A stretch of DNA of 64,000 nt from NCBI RefSeq assembly GCF_029963765.1, contig NZ_JALBYU010000004.1:62001-126000 (forward strand). The letters run 5' to 3'. Of the stretch, positions 25,842 through 35,292 are shown in pieces. Both the position numbers and the translations under genes were made by a program. Origin of the DNA: Pseudomonas sp. UYIF39. Lineage in GTDB: Bacteria > Pseudomonadota > Gammaproteobacteria > Pseudomonadales > Pseudomonadaceae. Within the stretch, counting starts at the first letter, position 1. Each line of letters begins with the position of its first letter. Below the pieces are notes generated by a model. The model searched no databases and had not been told where the DNA came from. It saw only the letters and a program-made list of their open reading frames with translations.

Positions 25842-28800
25842 TCAAATCACTATGGTTTTACTGGTGCTGACATCAGGTTCGTCGAGCACTTGCTGGAAGA
25901 TCTCGATCAGACGTTCATGGCCGAGTGTCTGCCCCAGCGCCGTGGACATCAGCCCCACCACGGTATTGGCATCACCCACCAGTTGAATGAGCGTCTTCTG
26001 CGCCTTGGTCACGCTCTCGACTCCCAGCCCCACGTTAGCCAGACCGACCAGCCCAATCAGGGCATCCTTGAAATGGGTAAACGTGGCATCGTAGTCACCG
26101 TAGTAATGAGCCTTGATACCGTCGTAGATGTTTTTAGCGACTTCGATCGCCGTTACCGCGAGGCCAACGGGAGGAATGACGATACTAATAACAGTGGCCG
26201 CCAACTTCAGGTTTTCGTAAACCAGGCCTCCGATAATTTCGGCAAGACTGGTAGTTTTGGCGTCCACGTCCTCGATAACCCGCCTGACGTGAATTCCGTA
26301 GGACATTCCCAAATCCCTGACGCGAGTATTGATCAGAGGCTTCGGTGGCGCTACGGTATCAAGCTTCGCCTGAAGCTCATCGAAATAATCGTTAATGACC
26401 TTCTTATCGAGAAAGCTTATCCGCTTGATGTAGTACTCCCTGAACGGACCCGCGCGATCTCGAATAGACCCCACAAAGGTATTTACGCTACGAAATGCGA
26501 CATGATCCGGTGCATGCGGAGTGTAAATAAAGTCTTCAACCCCCTTGCTTGTGACAACTCGGAAAATATAAACACCCTCAACTTTACGGGTACTCTTCAA
26601 CGTAAAATAGTAAACACTTTCAGTATTTACAACGGGCTCCGAAAGGCGGTATTTCTCAGGAGTTTTCAATCCAACAATAATGCGTTCCAAGCTATTCAAC
26701 TGCTCAAGATTCAAACCAGCTTCAAAATATTGAGAGAGTAACGCCTGATACATCTCACCCTGCAATTTCTTGAAGTTTACCTCTCGCTTAAACGTATACA
26801 GCGGATGACTTGACGACAAATAGTCAGAATTTAACAACTCAATATACTTCTCCGCTGCACGAAGTGTTTTCGACCAACCGGAAATATCTCGGATCGACAA
26901 TTTGTCCAGTGCCGGGTGAGCTGTTGACCAGTGGAATCGCGGATAATCCCGTGGATCCGGTTTCGGACTGTTGTTGGCCTCAAAACTACGCTCACTGATA
27001 ATCAGTTGCGACAGGGTCATATCCTCTTGAGGGCTGATCTGTACATAAACGAGATCCGGATCTACATCGACAGCGCTCCCTCGTTCTCGAAGTACCTGTT
27101 CTATCCTCTGTTTAATAAGGTTGCGAGCGAAGAGCTCAAAGGATGGGAATCCGGTGTCACGGAACTCGACCGTATACAGCGCCTTGATTTCTGTATTGAG
27201 CCGAGCGTACATCTGACGCCGGGATTGCGTGACACCTCGATAATTCAGGGGTGCAACCAAATTTATTTCCGCGAGCGTCCACCGGTAATCCACCTGCACC
27301 AGGCCGGCCAGCCGTTCATTCGGGCTGCGACTCAGTACCACCGCAGCGACACGAATTCTATCCAGGTACCACCGCAGCCCCCTCGCCTCCTCTAACTCTT
27401 TACCGATGGTTGGCAGGTCATTGGGGTTAATCAGCGACGCAGCATAAACAGGATCACCGCTCATCCAGAGTTTGAGCTGATCTGCAAATTCAGAAAAGCT
27501 GCCGAAACGCAGAAACTCATAGTGACCATGAGAGTTTCTCAGAAAAACCTGCTGCGGCCCCAGCGCCCCCTGACTTCCATGGAACACCAGCACGTCCTTC
27601 AACGGTTGAGTTGAATCCGCAATACTCACACCATTGATCAATACCGCCGAGTCGCCGGCCATTGCCCGATTGACGAGATTGAAATCCTCACGGCTGAAGC
27701 GACCGGAATGGTGTGCAACCCATAAGTCAAACTCCATCCGACTGAGCATTTTATTGTTGAACGCTTCGCGGTAAGGCTGAGGCGGGTTGGCCGGCTGAGC
27801 ATTCACAAAGTTTGCTCGCACATCAACATTCTGCAACCAGTTCTCGAGCTTCGCGACGGTCAGACCGAAGGCCTCGCCGCCCTCAAGCACCAACCGGGCG
27901 CGATGACCGGAATCATGCAAGCCAACCGTCACAAACTCGGTCAAGGTGTAGCTGTCCTCTTGACGGATAGTCCGTCCACCGACCTTGAACTCATAGACAC
28001 TGCGCACCCGAATGCTCTCGGAGTCCAATTCGATACCTAGAGCACTCCGGGTCCAATTGGCAACTTGCCGTCGGGTATACTCCCGTAAAGAAAAATACCC
28101 ATTGAATGTGGCGTTAAAGTCAGACTCGTACTTGACCATCGAGTACTCAAGTTCCGAATAGCGCTCCTGTACGGATTGGCTTGCCAGCTTCAACCAGTTG
28201 GGCCATTCGGTGCGTTTAACGGCGGACTGCAACGCTTCGAAGCTCAATAACCAGCTGGATCGAAGTGCGCTCAGTTGCTGATTACGCTCTAGAGCAAAAA
28301 GGTCCACACCGTTAGAGTTGCTGTTGCCCAGAAATTTCGCCACTTCGTCTTTCTGGTGTTTGATCTGCGAACTGACGCAATACTCAAAGACACTCTCTTG
28401 CAAACCCGGGTAAGTAATGCTGCTCCCGGATATCGACAGACGACTACTCAAAGCCGCATGCACATCATTGCTGCTGAGGAAATAGTCGAACCCTCGATCA
28501 GGGGTATATAGCACGCATCCGTAATGTTCATTGCCCAGTCTTAGTTCAGAATTACCCAAACCGGACATGTCCACGACAAACCCTGATGGGAGCCGAACAG
28601 GGAATTCACCCACATTGGTAATCGCCAGTTGATACAGAGAGCCGCCATGACCCGACAGTAAAATATCTGCAACCCGCTCGCCTTGGTGAGGCTCCAGCCG
28701 CCCACCGATAACGCTCAAGGAAAGCTCCGCCATCAGCGTCCTTGCTATCGATTGCTGCAGAACATCCTTGTGGGTAGATGAAGGGTTTCCATCGACTTTC

Positions 28801-29285
28801 CCATTGGCCGCTGCCTTCCAATACTGGTCAAGACTATTGCGATGCTTCCAGCTCAGATTTTTTCGGGCATTCTCGAGAAGACGCTCAACCTTATAGATAT
28901 CCAACCCTGAAACTTTGAATTGGCTGTCGGTCGTGTTCGGGCGGTCATAAACATCATCAGAACCGCCTATGTAGTTGGGAGACAGATTACGTGACAGACA
29001 TTCGAAGTGGACCTCCAGCAACGAACCTACCGGTCGATATTCAAGATTGTCCGCGTAGCTGCCTCTATTCACAAAAACCTTATCGAGCTCAACACCCGGA
29101 TGGTACTCCCGAAGTTCTTCAACCAATCGATTTCGCGCCATGTCCTTGAACGAAGGAATCGCCTTAAGCACCGCCAACAGTTGTTGACCTGCCAAGTTAG
29201 CCTTCTTCAATTCAGTTGCACTATCGACGCGTTGGCGCAGGGTATCGAGCATCAAACTCATGAACATCTTGTTCAATTTATTCAT
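25842..29285 (-). CDS. Large putative toxin of the dermonecrotic-toxin-like (ToxA_N) family
   Basis: This 1147-residue protein has no signal peptide and no recognised catalytic motif. Two features recall the large Pseudomonas proteins annotated as dermonecrotic/Mcf-like toxins. One is the block near residues 790-890 (WSTAHPALDKLSIRDISGW, then FKREVNFKKLQGEMYQALLSQYFEAGLN). The other is the C-terminal region with two hydrophobic stretches at about 1028-1052 and 1072-1090, separated by YYGDYDATFTHFKDAL. The latter could insert into membranes. AAAGG directly abuts ATG 29285, so a TTG three codons in, or ATGs at 29267 or 29261, could be the true start. The gene is clearly more AT-rich than its neighbours and lies 132 bp after a LuxR regulator on the same strand. 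Function is inferred weakly. Confidence 0.6.
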   Translation of the reverse strand: MNKLNKMFMSLMLDTLRQRVDSATELKKANLAGQQLLAVLKAIPSFKDMARNRLVEELREYHPGVELDKVFVNRGSYADNLEYRPVGSLLEVHFECLSRNLSPNYIGGSDDVYDRPNTTDSQFKVSGLDIYKVERLLENARKNLSWKHRNSLDQYWKAAANGKVDGNPSSTHKDVLQQSIARTLMAELSLSVIGGRLEPHQGERVADILLSGHGGSLYQLAITNVGEFPVRLPSGFVVDMSGLGNSELRLGNEHYGCVLYTPDRGFDYFLSSNDVHAALSSRLSISGSSITYPGLQESVFEYCVSSQIKHQKDEVAKFLGNSNSNGVDLFALERNQQLSALRSSWLLSFEALQSAVKRTEWPNWLKLASQSVQERYSELEYSMVKYESDFNATFNGYFSLREYTRRQVANWTRSALGIELDSESIRVRSVYEFKVGGRTIRQEDSYTLTEFVTVGLHDSGHRARLVLEGGEAFGLTVAKLENWLQNVDVRANFVNAQPANPPQPYREAFNNKMLSRMEFDLWVAHHSGRFSREDFNLVNRAMAGDSAVLINGVSIADSTQPLKDVLVFHGSQGALGPQQVFLRNSHGHYEFLRFGSFSEFADQLKLWMSGDPVYAASLINPNDLPTIGKELEEARGLRWYLDRIRVAAVVLSRSPNERLAGLVQVDYRWTLAEINLVAPLNYRGVTQSRRQMYARLNTEIKALYTVEFRDTGFPSFELFARNLIKQRIEQVLRERGSAVDVDPDLVYVQISPQEDMTLSQLIISERSFEANNSPKPDPRDYPRFHWSTAHPALDKLSIRDISGWSKTLRAAEKYIELLNSDYLSSSHPLYTFKREVNFKKLQGEMYQALLSQYFEAGLNLEQLNSLERIIVGLKTPEKYRLSEPVVNTESVYYFTLKSTRKVEGVYIFRVVTSKGVEDFIYTPHAPDHVAFRSVNTFVGSIRDRAGPFREYYIKRISFLDKKVINDYFDELQAKLDTVAPPKPLINTRVRDLGMSYGIHVRRVIEDVDAKTTSLAEIIGGLVYENLKLAATVISIVIPPVGLAVTAIEVAKNIYDGIKAHYYGDYDATFTHFKDALIGLVGLANVGLGVESVTKAQKTLIQLVGDANTVVGLMSTALGQTLGHERLIEIFQQVLDEPDVSTSKTIVI

Positions 29286-29417
29286 CCTTTATTTCGAGCT
29301 AATTGGTAAATAATTATTTATTTACCCCAGAACTTAAACCCAACTCTAAAAGAATAATCTTCAATCGAACACACGATGTTTATTTCAATAAATTTAATAC
29401 CCGACCCGCTTAGTCAC

Positions 29418-31967
29418 CTAACACAACTTCAACAGTTTGGCCTTGGCAACCGCCTGTGTTCTACGTTCAACACCTAACTTCCCATGAATACGACGCGCAT
29501 GGGTTTTTACCGTATGAACAGAAATATAAAGTTTCTCGGCAATCTGTTGATTGGAGTTACCCTGCGCAATCAAGGTGAGCACTTCAAGTTCCCGTCGACT
29601 CAGAGGACCATCCGCAACCACTGCGTCAGCCTTTTCCCTGAGATCTACCAGCCCCGCACAACGGTACAGATCGGGCTGGCGCAAACTCAATTCACGCAGC
29701 GCAAACTGTAAATGACCGCGCTCCGCCAACTCCTGGCCCCGCTGCAGAGCACTTTGCGCCCGCGCACTATCGCCGGTGAGCCAGGCCACTTGAGCAATCA
29801 TCAGTTGCAGTTCTGTTTCCAGGTTCAACATGCCGCGTTCGTGCGCAACGACCAGAGCCCCGTGAAGCTGCGCCAAAGGTTCGATCGCCATGTGCAATTG
29901 AGTATCGGCCAGGATCAGCAAGTATTCGATTCGCGCAATGAGCTCCAGGGTCGCCGGCGGTGCCTGCCGGGCATTCGGCCCGCGATAGTGGCGCAGCACG
30001 CGGGTCAGGGCCTCGTGTGCCAGGTCCGGGCGACCTTGTTGCAACCAGAGCTGGCTGCTGACTTGCAGCAGAACGCCGCGATAAACGGTGTCTGGAATAT
30101 GCCGTTGTTGCATCAGCCGCTCGGCATCGCGCAACCGGACGAATGCCTGGGCGTAATCACCCTTGTTCGCCGCTAATTGGGCCTGCCCCAGAAACCCATA
30201 CAACACGCGCTTGTCGTGGTTACGCAAGCAATCGTCCAGACCCGCCTGAAAGAACTCGGCAGCTCGCTCGTCTGCGCCCAGGCACAGGGCCAACCGCCCG
30301 CGACGCAATGCAATTCGTCCCAGCAAGGGTGCAGGTCGGTCCGAACGCTGACGGAGCAATTCATCGATGTCGCAGAGCAGACTTTCGGCCCGCACCGCCG
30401 CCCCCCGTTGCTCCAGCAACTGCGCATGATCGAGCTCCATCAGGCCCTCGAACACCAGCGAACCTTGCGCCCGCGCCAGGCACAGCGCCTCGCGGTTGTG
30501 GGCTTGCGCCACGTCGAGTTCGCCCCTTAACAATGCCTGTTGCGTCAAACCGGACAAACACATCAGGCGCGCCGTCCAACATTCGCGATCGAGCGCGCTC
30601 AACGCCTCAAGAAAGTGCGCGCGCGAAGCCTCCATTCGTCCCTGTAAATGCAGCAACCAACCCTGCAGGGCCTGCCAACGTGCAATCAGTTGACGCTGAA
30701 GCACCGCCGAGGGTTGAGGCGTGAAATGCGCCAAATGAGCGATACAGGCAGTCGCCTGTTCGAAACGTCCGGCGAATAACAGCGCAGCTGTAATCAATCC
30801 GACCAATTGCGGGCTGCCCAGCGTCAGTTCCTCGCCTTGCTGCTCATGCAAACGCAACAACAGCACCACCGTTTGCTCCTCGAACAAATGCTCGAAACTG
30901 AAGTGCTGCAACAGGCTGACGGCGACCTCGAACTCTTCAGCCAGCAGTGCTTGTTCGAAGGCGGCTTTCCAATCGAGTTCGGCCGCAAACCACTGGCAGG
31001 CACGACGATGCCAGGAACGTCCCGCCGGCCATTGCTCATCGCGCATCAACTGGGTGAGTGGCGGGAAAATCTGCAGCCAGTCTGCCGAGCCCTGCCAAGG
31101 CTCGATAAAACAACCCAATTCTTGCAACGTCCTCAAACATTGCGCACCTTCACCCGCGCCAAACAGGTGATCGCACAGCCTTGCATTGAATCGCGGTAAA
31201 TGGGCGAGTACCCGCCAGGCTTCCGTCAGCTCCGGCGTCAGCGTGGTAAACAACTCGTGCTCCAGGTAATCGAGCAAGGTGTTCGTTCGGCCATGTGGCG
31301 TGTTGTTGTGTGACCAGTCGCATTTTTGCAGTAGCGCAATCCGTACGCCGGCGCACCAGCCACCACTGCGCTGGATGATCTTGCCGGCGACAGTATTGGC
31401 CTCGGCCGGTGCCAAATGCCGCAACAGTTTGGCGATCTCACTTTGATTAAACGCCAGCGTGGAGTGCTCGCACTCATATAACTCATCATCAAGCAGCAAC
31501 CGCGGCCAGTTGCATTGCGGCCGACGGCGGGTGCCCAGCCACCAGGTCAACATCGGGCTACTGATCGCCAACATGCGATCCAGCAGCAGGTCTAATTCGG
31601 GGTTCGGGACGCGGCAAAAGTCATCGAGAAACAGCCAGGTTGGAGTCTGCAATCGTGACAGATACCCCAGCAACTCGGATTCGCCTGACGAAGCCAGCCC
31701 CAGCGTCTCTGCCAGACGATGACGAAACTCCGCCGCACTCGACGCCACGCCAGACAATGGCAACCAGAACACGCGGCACTGGGTTGGTGCCTGCAACAGA
31801 CATTCGGCGAGCAGCGCAGTCTTGCCGCTGCCGGCCGGCGCGCAGAGCAACTTCACCCGTGCAGTGGAGGCCATCAATGGCTCGGTCAAGCGAGCCCGTG
31901 ACTGGTGATGAGTGGACAGACGGGGCAGGAATCCAGAACGGTCCAGACACGAAATCATGGCGGTCAT
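29418..31967 (-). CDS. MalT-like LuxR-family transcriptional regulator (STAND ATPase)
   Basis: This 849-residue protein has a Walker A motif APAGSGKT at residues 43-50 and a Walker B-like TWLFLDDF near 110. A long TPR-like helical middle follows, and a C-terminal LuxR helix-turn-helix ends it (LSRRELEVLTLIAQGNSNQQIAEKLYISVHTVKTHARRI). AAGG lies nine bases before ATG 31967. It is therefore a signal-sensing AAA-type activator like MalT. It lies just downstream of the DUF1329 and DUF1302 genes on the same strand, separated from them by a terminator. A similar trio exists in P. putida, so these genes are its likely targets. Confidence 0.93.
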   Translation of the reverse strand: MTAMISCLDRSGFLPRLSTHHQSRARLTEPLMASTARVKLLCAPAGSGKTALLAECLLQAPTQCRVFWLPLSGVASSAAEFRHRLAETLGLASSGESELLGYLSRLQTPTWLFLDDFCRVPNPELDLLLDRMLAISSPMLTWWLGTRRRPQCNWPRLLLDDELYECEHSTLAFNQSEIAKLLRHLAPAEANTVAGKIIQRSGGWCAGVRIALLQKCDWSHNNTPHGRTNTLLDYLEHELFTTLTPELTEAWRVLAHLPRFNARLCDHLFGAGEGAQCLRTLQELGCFIEPWQGSADWLQIFPPLTQLMRDEQWPAGRSWHRRACQWFAAELDWKAAFEQALLAEEFEVAVSLLQHFSFEHLFEEQTVVLLLRLHEQQGEELTLGSPQLVGLITAALLFAGRFEQATACIAHLAHFTPQPSAVLQRQLIARWQALQGWLLHLQGRMEASRAHFLEALSALDRECWTARLMCLSGLTQQALLRGELDVAQAHNREALCLARAQGSLVFEGLMELDHAQLLEQRGAAVRAESLLCDIDELLRQRSDRPAPLLGRIALRRGRLALCLGADERAAEFFQAGLDDCLRNHDKRVLYGFLGQAQLAANKGDYAQAFVRLRDAERLMQQRHIPDTVYRGVLLQVSSQLWLQQGRPDLAHEALTRVLRHYRGPNARQAPPATLELIARIEYLLILADTQLHMAIEPLAQLHGALVVAHERGMLNLETELQLMIAQVAWLTGDSARAQSALQRGQELAERGHLQFALRELSLRQPDLYRCAGLVDLREKADAVVADGPLSRRELEVLTLIAQGNSNQQIAEKLYISVHTVKTHARRIHGKLGVERRTQAVAKAKLLKLC

Positions 31968-32054
31968 TGCGGCGTGCCTTTTTATAATTGTCCGGCAACC
32001 CTAATCCTCTCTAACCCGCTTGTTGAGAAGTATTCAGCACGCTGATTGGCAGCC

Positions 32055-32084
32055 ATAAAAAAGGCGACCACCCGGTCGCCTTTT
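32055..32084 (-). terminator. Intrinsic terminator between DUF1329 and the LuxR gene
   Basis: An 11-bp stem (32059-32069 with 32074-32084, AAAAGGCGACC) has a 4-base loop. On the minus strand it ends in a run of T, so it stops the DUF1302–DUF1329 transcript before the LuxR gene. Confidence 0.9.
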
Positions 32085-32107
32085 GTACTGTCGATGTATC
32101 AAACCCC

Positions 32108-33475
32108 TTACCGAACGCCCTCGGCGCGCAAGGCCGATGGCGTGTAGTCGGCAGCCTTGGCTTCGAAGCCGAATTCGAAACTGTGCTTCTCTTCGTTCTT
32201 CATTCCCAGGGCAATGTAACGGCTGGCAATGATGTCGTAGAGCGCTTCGAGGGTGTAGGCCGGGGTCTGGTGATCGTAGTAGTACTGAGCGTGACCCTCG
32301 GCCACTCGCCACAGCTGACCGCGACCGTCGTAGTGGTCCGCCAGCGCTACTTGCCAGCTGTCTTCGTCGAGGTACATGTGGCGTTTGGCGTAGATGTGCC
32401 GTTCGCTCGGCTTGACCGTACCGATCACTTCCCAGACCCGGTGCAATTCATAGCGGGTCAGGTCCTGATTGATATGCCCGGCCTTGACGATGTCGTCGTA
32501 CTTGAGGCTCGGCGAGTCGAGTTTGTAGCTGTTGTAGGGGATGTACATTTCCTTCTTGCCGATCAATTTCCAGTCGTAGCGATCCGGCGCACCGGAGAAC
32601 ATGTCGAAGTTGTCGGACGTGCGCAGGCCGTCAGCCGCAGTACCCGGCCCGTCATAAGCCACTTGCGGTGCGCGACGCACACGGCGCTGGCCGGCGTTGT
32701 AGATCCACGCCAGACGCGGCTCTTTCACCTGATCGAGGGTTTCGTGCACCAGCAGCACGTTACCCGCCAGTCGTGCAGGTGCCGTCACCGATTGCTTGAA
32801 GAAGGTCAGCACGTTGGCGGCTTTTTCCGGGTCCAGCTCCTTCATCAGTTGCGGTACGGCGATCTCTTCCTCGAAGCGGATCGGCGTGTAGCTGCCGTTC
32901 GTTTGCGGGGTCACCTGAGTGATGATGCGGCGAAGGTTGCCGCCGTGATAGCGAGTGATGTGGTTCCACAGCACCTCGACGCCGGTCTTCGGAATCGGGA
33001 AGGCGTAATAGCGGTTGCCGGTGAAATTGGCCAGGCCGTTACCCTCGTTGATGCTGTTCACGTTCAGTGCGCTGCGCTTGGCCGACTCGTAAATCTCCGG
33101 GGGTACGGCCACGGTGCGGTGGGTCGGGTAGACCGGGATCTTGTAGGTTTCCGGGTAGCGTTTGAACATCGCCACCTGACCTTCCGACAATTTGTCTTTG
33201 TACTTGTCGACTGTCGCGGCCGTGATGATAAACAGTGGTTTTTCGCTGGCGAACGGGTCAGCCAGGAAGCCTTTGCTGTCCACCGTGCCGGCATTTTTCG
33301 GGATACCGCCAGTCCAGGCCGGGATCGAGCCGTCGGCGTTGCCGGCCTTCTCGGCGCCCAGCGGCGTGAGGCTGGTGCCCAGTTTGTTGGCTTCTTCAGG
33401 CGAGACCGCCGCCATCACGTTGGCAGCCAGCAGACTCAAGGCCAGGGCGCCGCATTGCAGAATCATCTTGCGCAT
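32108..33475 (-). CDS. DUF1329 secreted/outer-membrane-associated lipoprotein-fold protein
   Basis: This 455-residue protein has a signal peptide (MRKMILQCGALALSLLAANVMA) and then VSPEEANKLGTSLTPLGAEKAGNADGSIPAWTGGI, the typical opening of DUF1329. ATG 33475 is chosen because AAGG lies eight bases upstream; an ATG at 33484 sits directly on the AGAAGG and is less likely. DUF1329 proteins are LolB-like and almost always follow a DUF1302 protein, as here 23 bases downstream of it. The pair is thought to handle hydrophobic substrates at the outer membrane, but the exact role is not known. Confidence 0.88.
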   Translation of the reverse strand: MRKMILQCGALALSLLAANVMAAVSPEEANKLGTSLTPLGAEKAGNADGSIPAWTGGIPKNAGTVDSKGFLADPFASEKPLFIITAATVDKYKDKLSEGQVAMFKRYPETYKIPVYPTHRTVAVPPEIYESAKRSALNVNSINEGNGLANFTGNRYYAFPIPKTGVEVLWNHITRYHGGNLRRIITQVTPQTNGSYTPIRFEEEIAVPQLMKELDPEKAANVLTFFKQSVTAPARLAGNVLLVHETLDQVKEPRLAWIYNAGQRRVRRAPQVAYDGPGTAADGLRTSDNFDMFSGAPDRYDWKLIGKKEMYIPYNSYKLDSPSLKYDDIVKAGHINQDLTRYELHRVWEVIGTVKPSERHIYAKRHMYLDEDSWQVALADHYDGRGQLWRVAEGHAQYYYDHQTPAYTLEALYDIIASRYIALGMKNEEKHSFEFGFEAKAADYTPSALRAEGVR

Positions 33476-33498
33476 CAAATTCATCCTTCTCAGCCAGA

Positions 33499-35292
33499 TC
33501 AGAAGTTCACGCCGAAGCTCAGCGCCAGGAAGTCGCGGTCTTCCAGGGTGTTGTAGTCACCGCCGAAGAAATCGGTGTAACTGAGGCTCGCGGTATAAGT
33601 GTTGCGGTAGTCGGCATCGACGCCGACGCTGACTGCTTTGGCGCCTTCGTTGAACAGCCCGTTGGGGCCGTAGCCGGCGACGTCGTGGGACCAGGACAGG
33701 TTGGGTTTGAGGTTGATCCCGCCAATCACATTGGCGTAATCGAGGATCGCCCGGGCGCGGTAGCCCCAGGAGGTCGAGGTGACGAAGCCGTCGGTATCGC
33801 CGCCAAAACCGTACTGGCCATAGACCGAGTCACGGCCGTAACGCAGTTTGGTGCGCGACTCCAGGCCACCGACGTGCACCATCGCAGCTTCGCCAACCAG
33901 TGTCAGCCGTTGGGCGCCCAGCACCTGGTCGAAGAAGTGCGTCAGGGTGCTCTGGACCTGCGTCACTTCCTTGCGGCGGTAGCCTTTGTTGTCGGCACCT
34001 GGCGTGGTGGCGATAGGCGATGCCGCGCCGCCTGCAATCGGGTTGAGCAAGGCCAGGGTCAAGTCGTTGGTGCTGACTTGCACCGGAGCGTTGGGGCGAT
34101 AGCTGATCTCGCCGGTCCACGCCGTGCCGGTAGACAAGGTGGTGGAAAAGCTCGCGCCGTAGAGACGAATGTCTTCCGGGTACTCAAGGTAATACTGACC
34201 GCGTCCGAGCATCACACTCTGAGCCAGTGCCGACCCGGTACCGGGTGCGATTCTGTTGGCGGCACCGACGATGGCCGGGATCCGTGCCAGCGTTGTCAGG
34301 CCGGCAGTGGTGGTGCCGACCGTCGGGCTGCGGCTGTGATAGTTCATGAAGTACAGGCCGTACTCGGTGTCGTCGCCGAGCCAGCGCAGCGCCGTCCCCC
34401 ACTGCCCGGAGTCGCGGGCATCGCGGTCTCCACCGCGCGGGACGATCACACCTTCCTTGCTGACTTCGAAGCCTTGGCCAAACGCTGCAGCGATCGGTTG
34501 CAACGGTGCAATCGCCGGGCTGGCAACCGTGTAATTCTTGTTGCAGCCGTCTGCCACCACGTCGTTGCCGAAGAAGGTGCCGCAGTTGTCGACGACAGTC
34601 TGGTCCCACTCCAGTTGATAGAAACCTTCCACCGACAGTTGGTCGGTCAGGCTTTGGGAGGCGAACAGCATGTTCACCGGAATCAGGCCTTCCTTGATTT
34701 CGGCGCCAGGACGGCGGAACGCTGAAACGTCGATCGGGTTGATGCTGTTGATCGAGTTGCCGATGAAGGTACTTTCACCCCAGCTGACCACCTGCTTGCC
34801 GGCGCGCACAGTGCCCGGCAGATCGGCGATGGAATAGTTGTGATAGACGAAGGCGTCGAGCAACTGTGCCCCGGAGGACTTGGCGCCTTCTTTACGACCG
34901 CTGTCACTGATCGGTTTGAACTCGCGGTCCTCGTCCTTGAGTTCGAAGTCGTACCAGTACTTGCCACGCACGAACACCCCGGTGTCGCCGTACTTCAATT
35001 CGAGGTCATGAATACCCTTGAAGATCTTGGAGAAGGTTTCGCCCTTCTTGAAGTTCAGCCGCCCGTCATCCCCAGTCGAAGACTGGCCGGTCCCGCCATT
35101 GACGATGCCCACCAGGGATTTGTCGGCATCACGCATGCCCCAGCTCGCGCCGACGGACAGCGAAGAATCAAAAGTCCCCTCGATTTCCCCGATGTTGAAT
35201 GAAACAGCCTGCGCCTGGGCGCAGCAACCCAAGGCAACCGCAGCGGCCAGCGCTTGCGGCGTGAAGATGGCGCGCATTGTTGTTTTTGTCAT
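33499..35292 (-). CDS. DUF1302 outer-membrane porin-like protein
   Basis: This 597-residue protein starts MTKTTMRAIFTPQALAAAVALG at 35292, preceded by GGGGAAG, and has a signal peptide cleaved near AQA-VSF. The mature part is rich in beta strands with alternating hydrophobic residues, contains RAGKQVVSWGESTFIGNSIN (the DUF1302 core), and ends in phenylalanine, as expected of an outer-membrane barrel. It heads the DUF1302–DUF1329 transcript. The substrate is unknown. An in-frame extension of 74 codons upstream lacks any translation signal. Confidence 0.88.
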   Translation of the reverse strand: MTKTTMRAIFTPQALAAAVALGCCAQAQAVSFNIGEIEGTFDSSLSVGASWGMRDADKSLVGIVNGGTGQSSTGDDGRLNFKKGETFSKIFKGIHDLELKYGDTGVFVRGKYWYDFELKDEDREFKPISDSGRKEGAKSSGAQLLDAFVYHNYSIADLPGTVRAGKQVVSWGESTFIGNSINSINPIDVSAFRRPGAEIKEGLIPVNMLFASQSLTDQLSVEGFYQLEWDQTVVDNCGTFFGNDVVADGCNKNYTVASPAIAPLQPIAAAFGQGFEVSKEGVIVPRGGDRDARDSGQWGTALRWLGDDTEYGLYFMNYHSRSPTVGTTTAGLTTLARIPAIVGAANRIAPGTGSALAQSVMLGRGQYYLEYPEDIRLYGASFSTTLSTGTAWTGEISYRPNAPVQVSTNDLTLALLNPIAGGAASPIATTPGADNKGYRRKEVTQVQSTLTHFFDQVLGAQRLTLVGEAAMVHVGGLESRTKLRYGRDSVYGQYGFGGDTDGFVTSTSWGYRARAILDYANVIGGINLKPNLSWSHDVAGYGPNGLFNEGAKAVSVGVDADYRNTYTASLSYTDFFGGDYNTLEDRDFLALSFGVNF

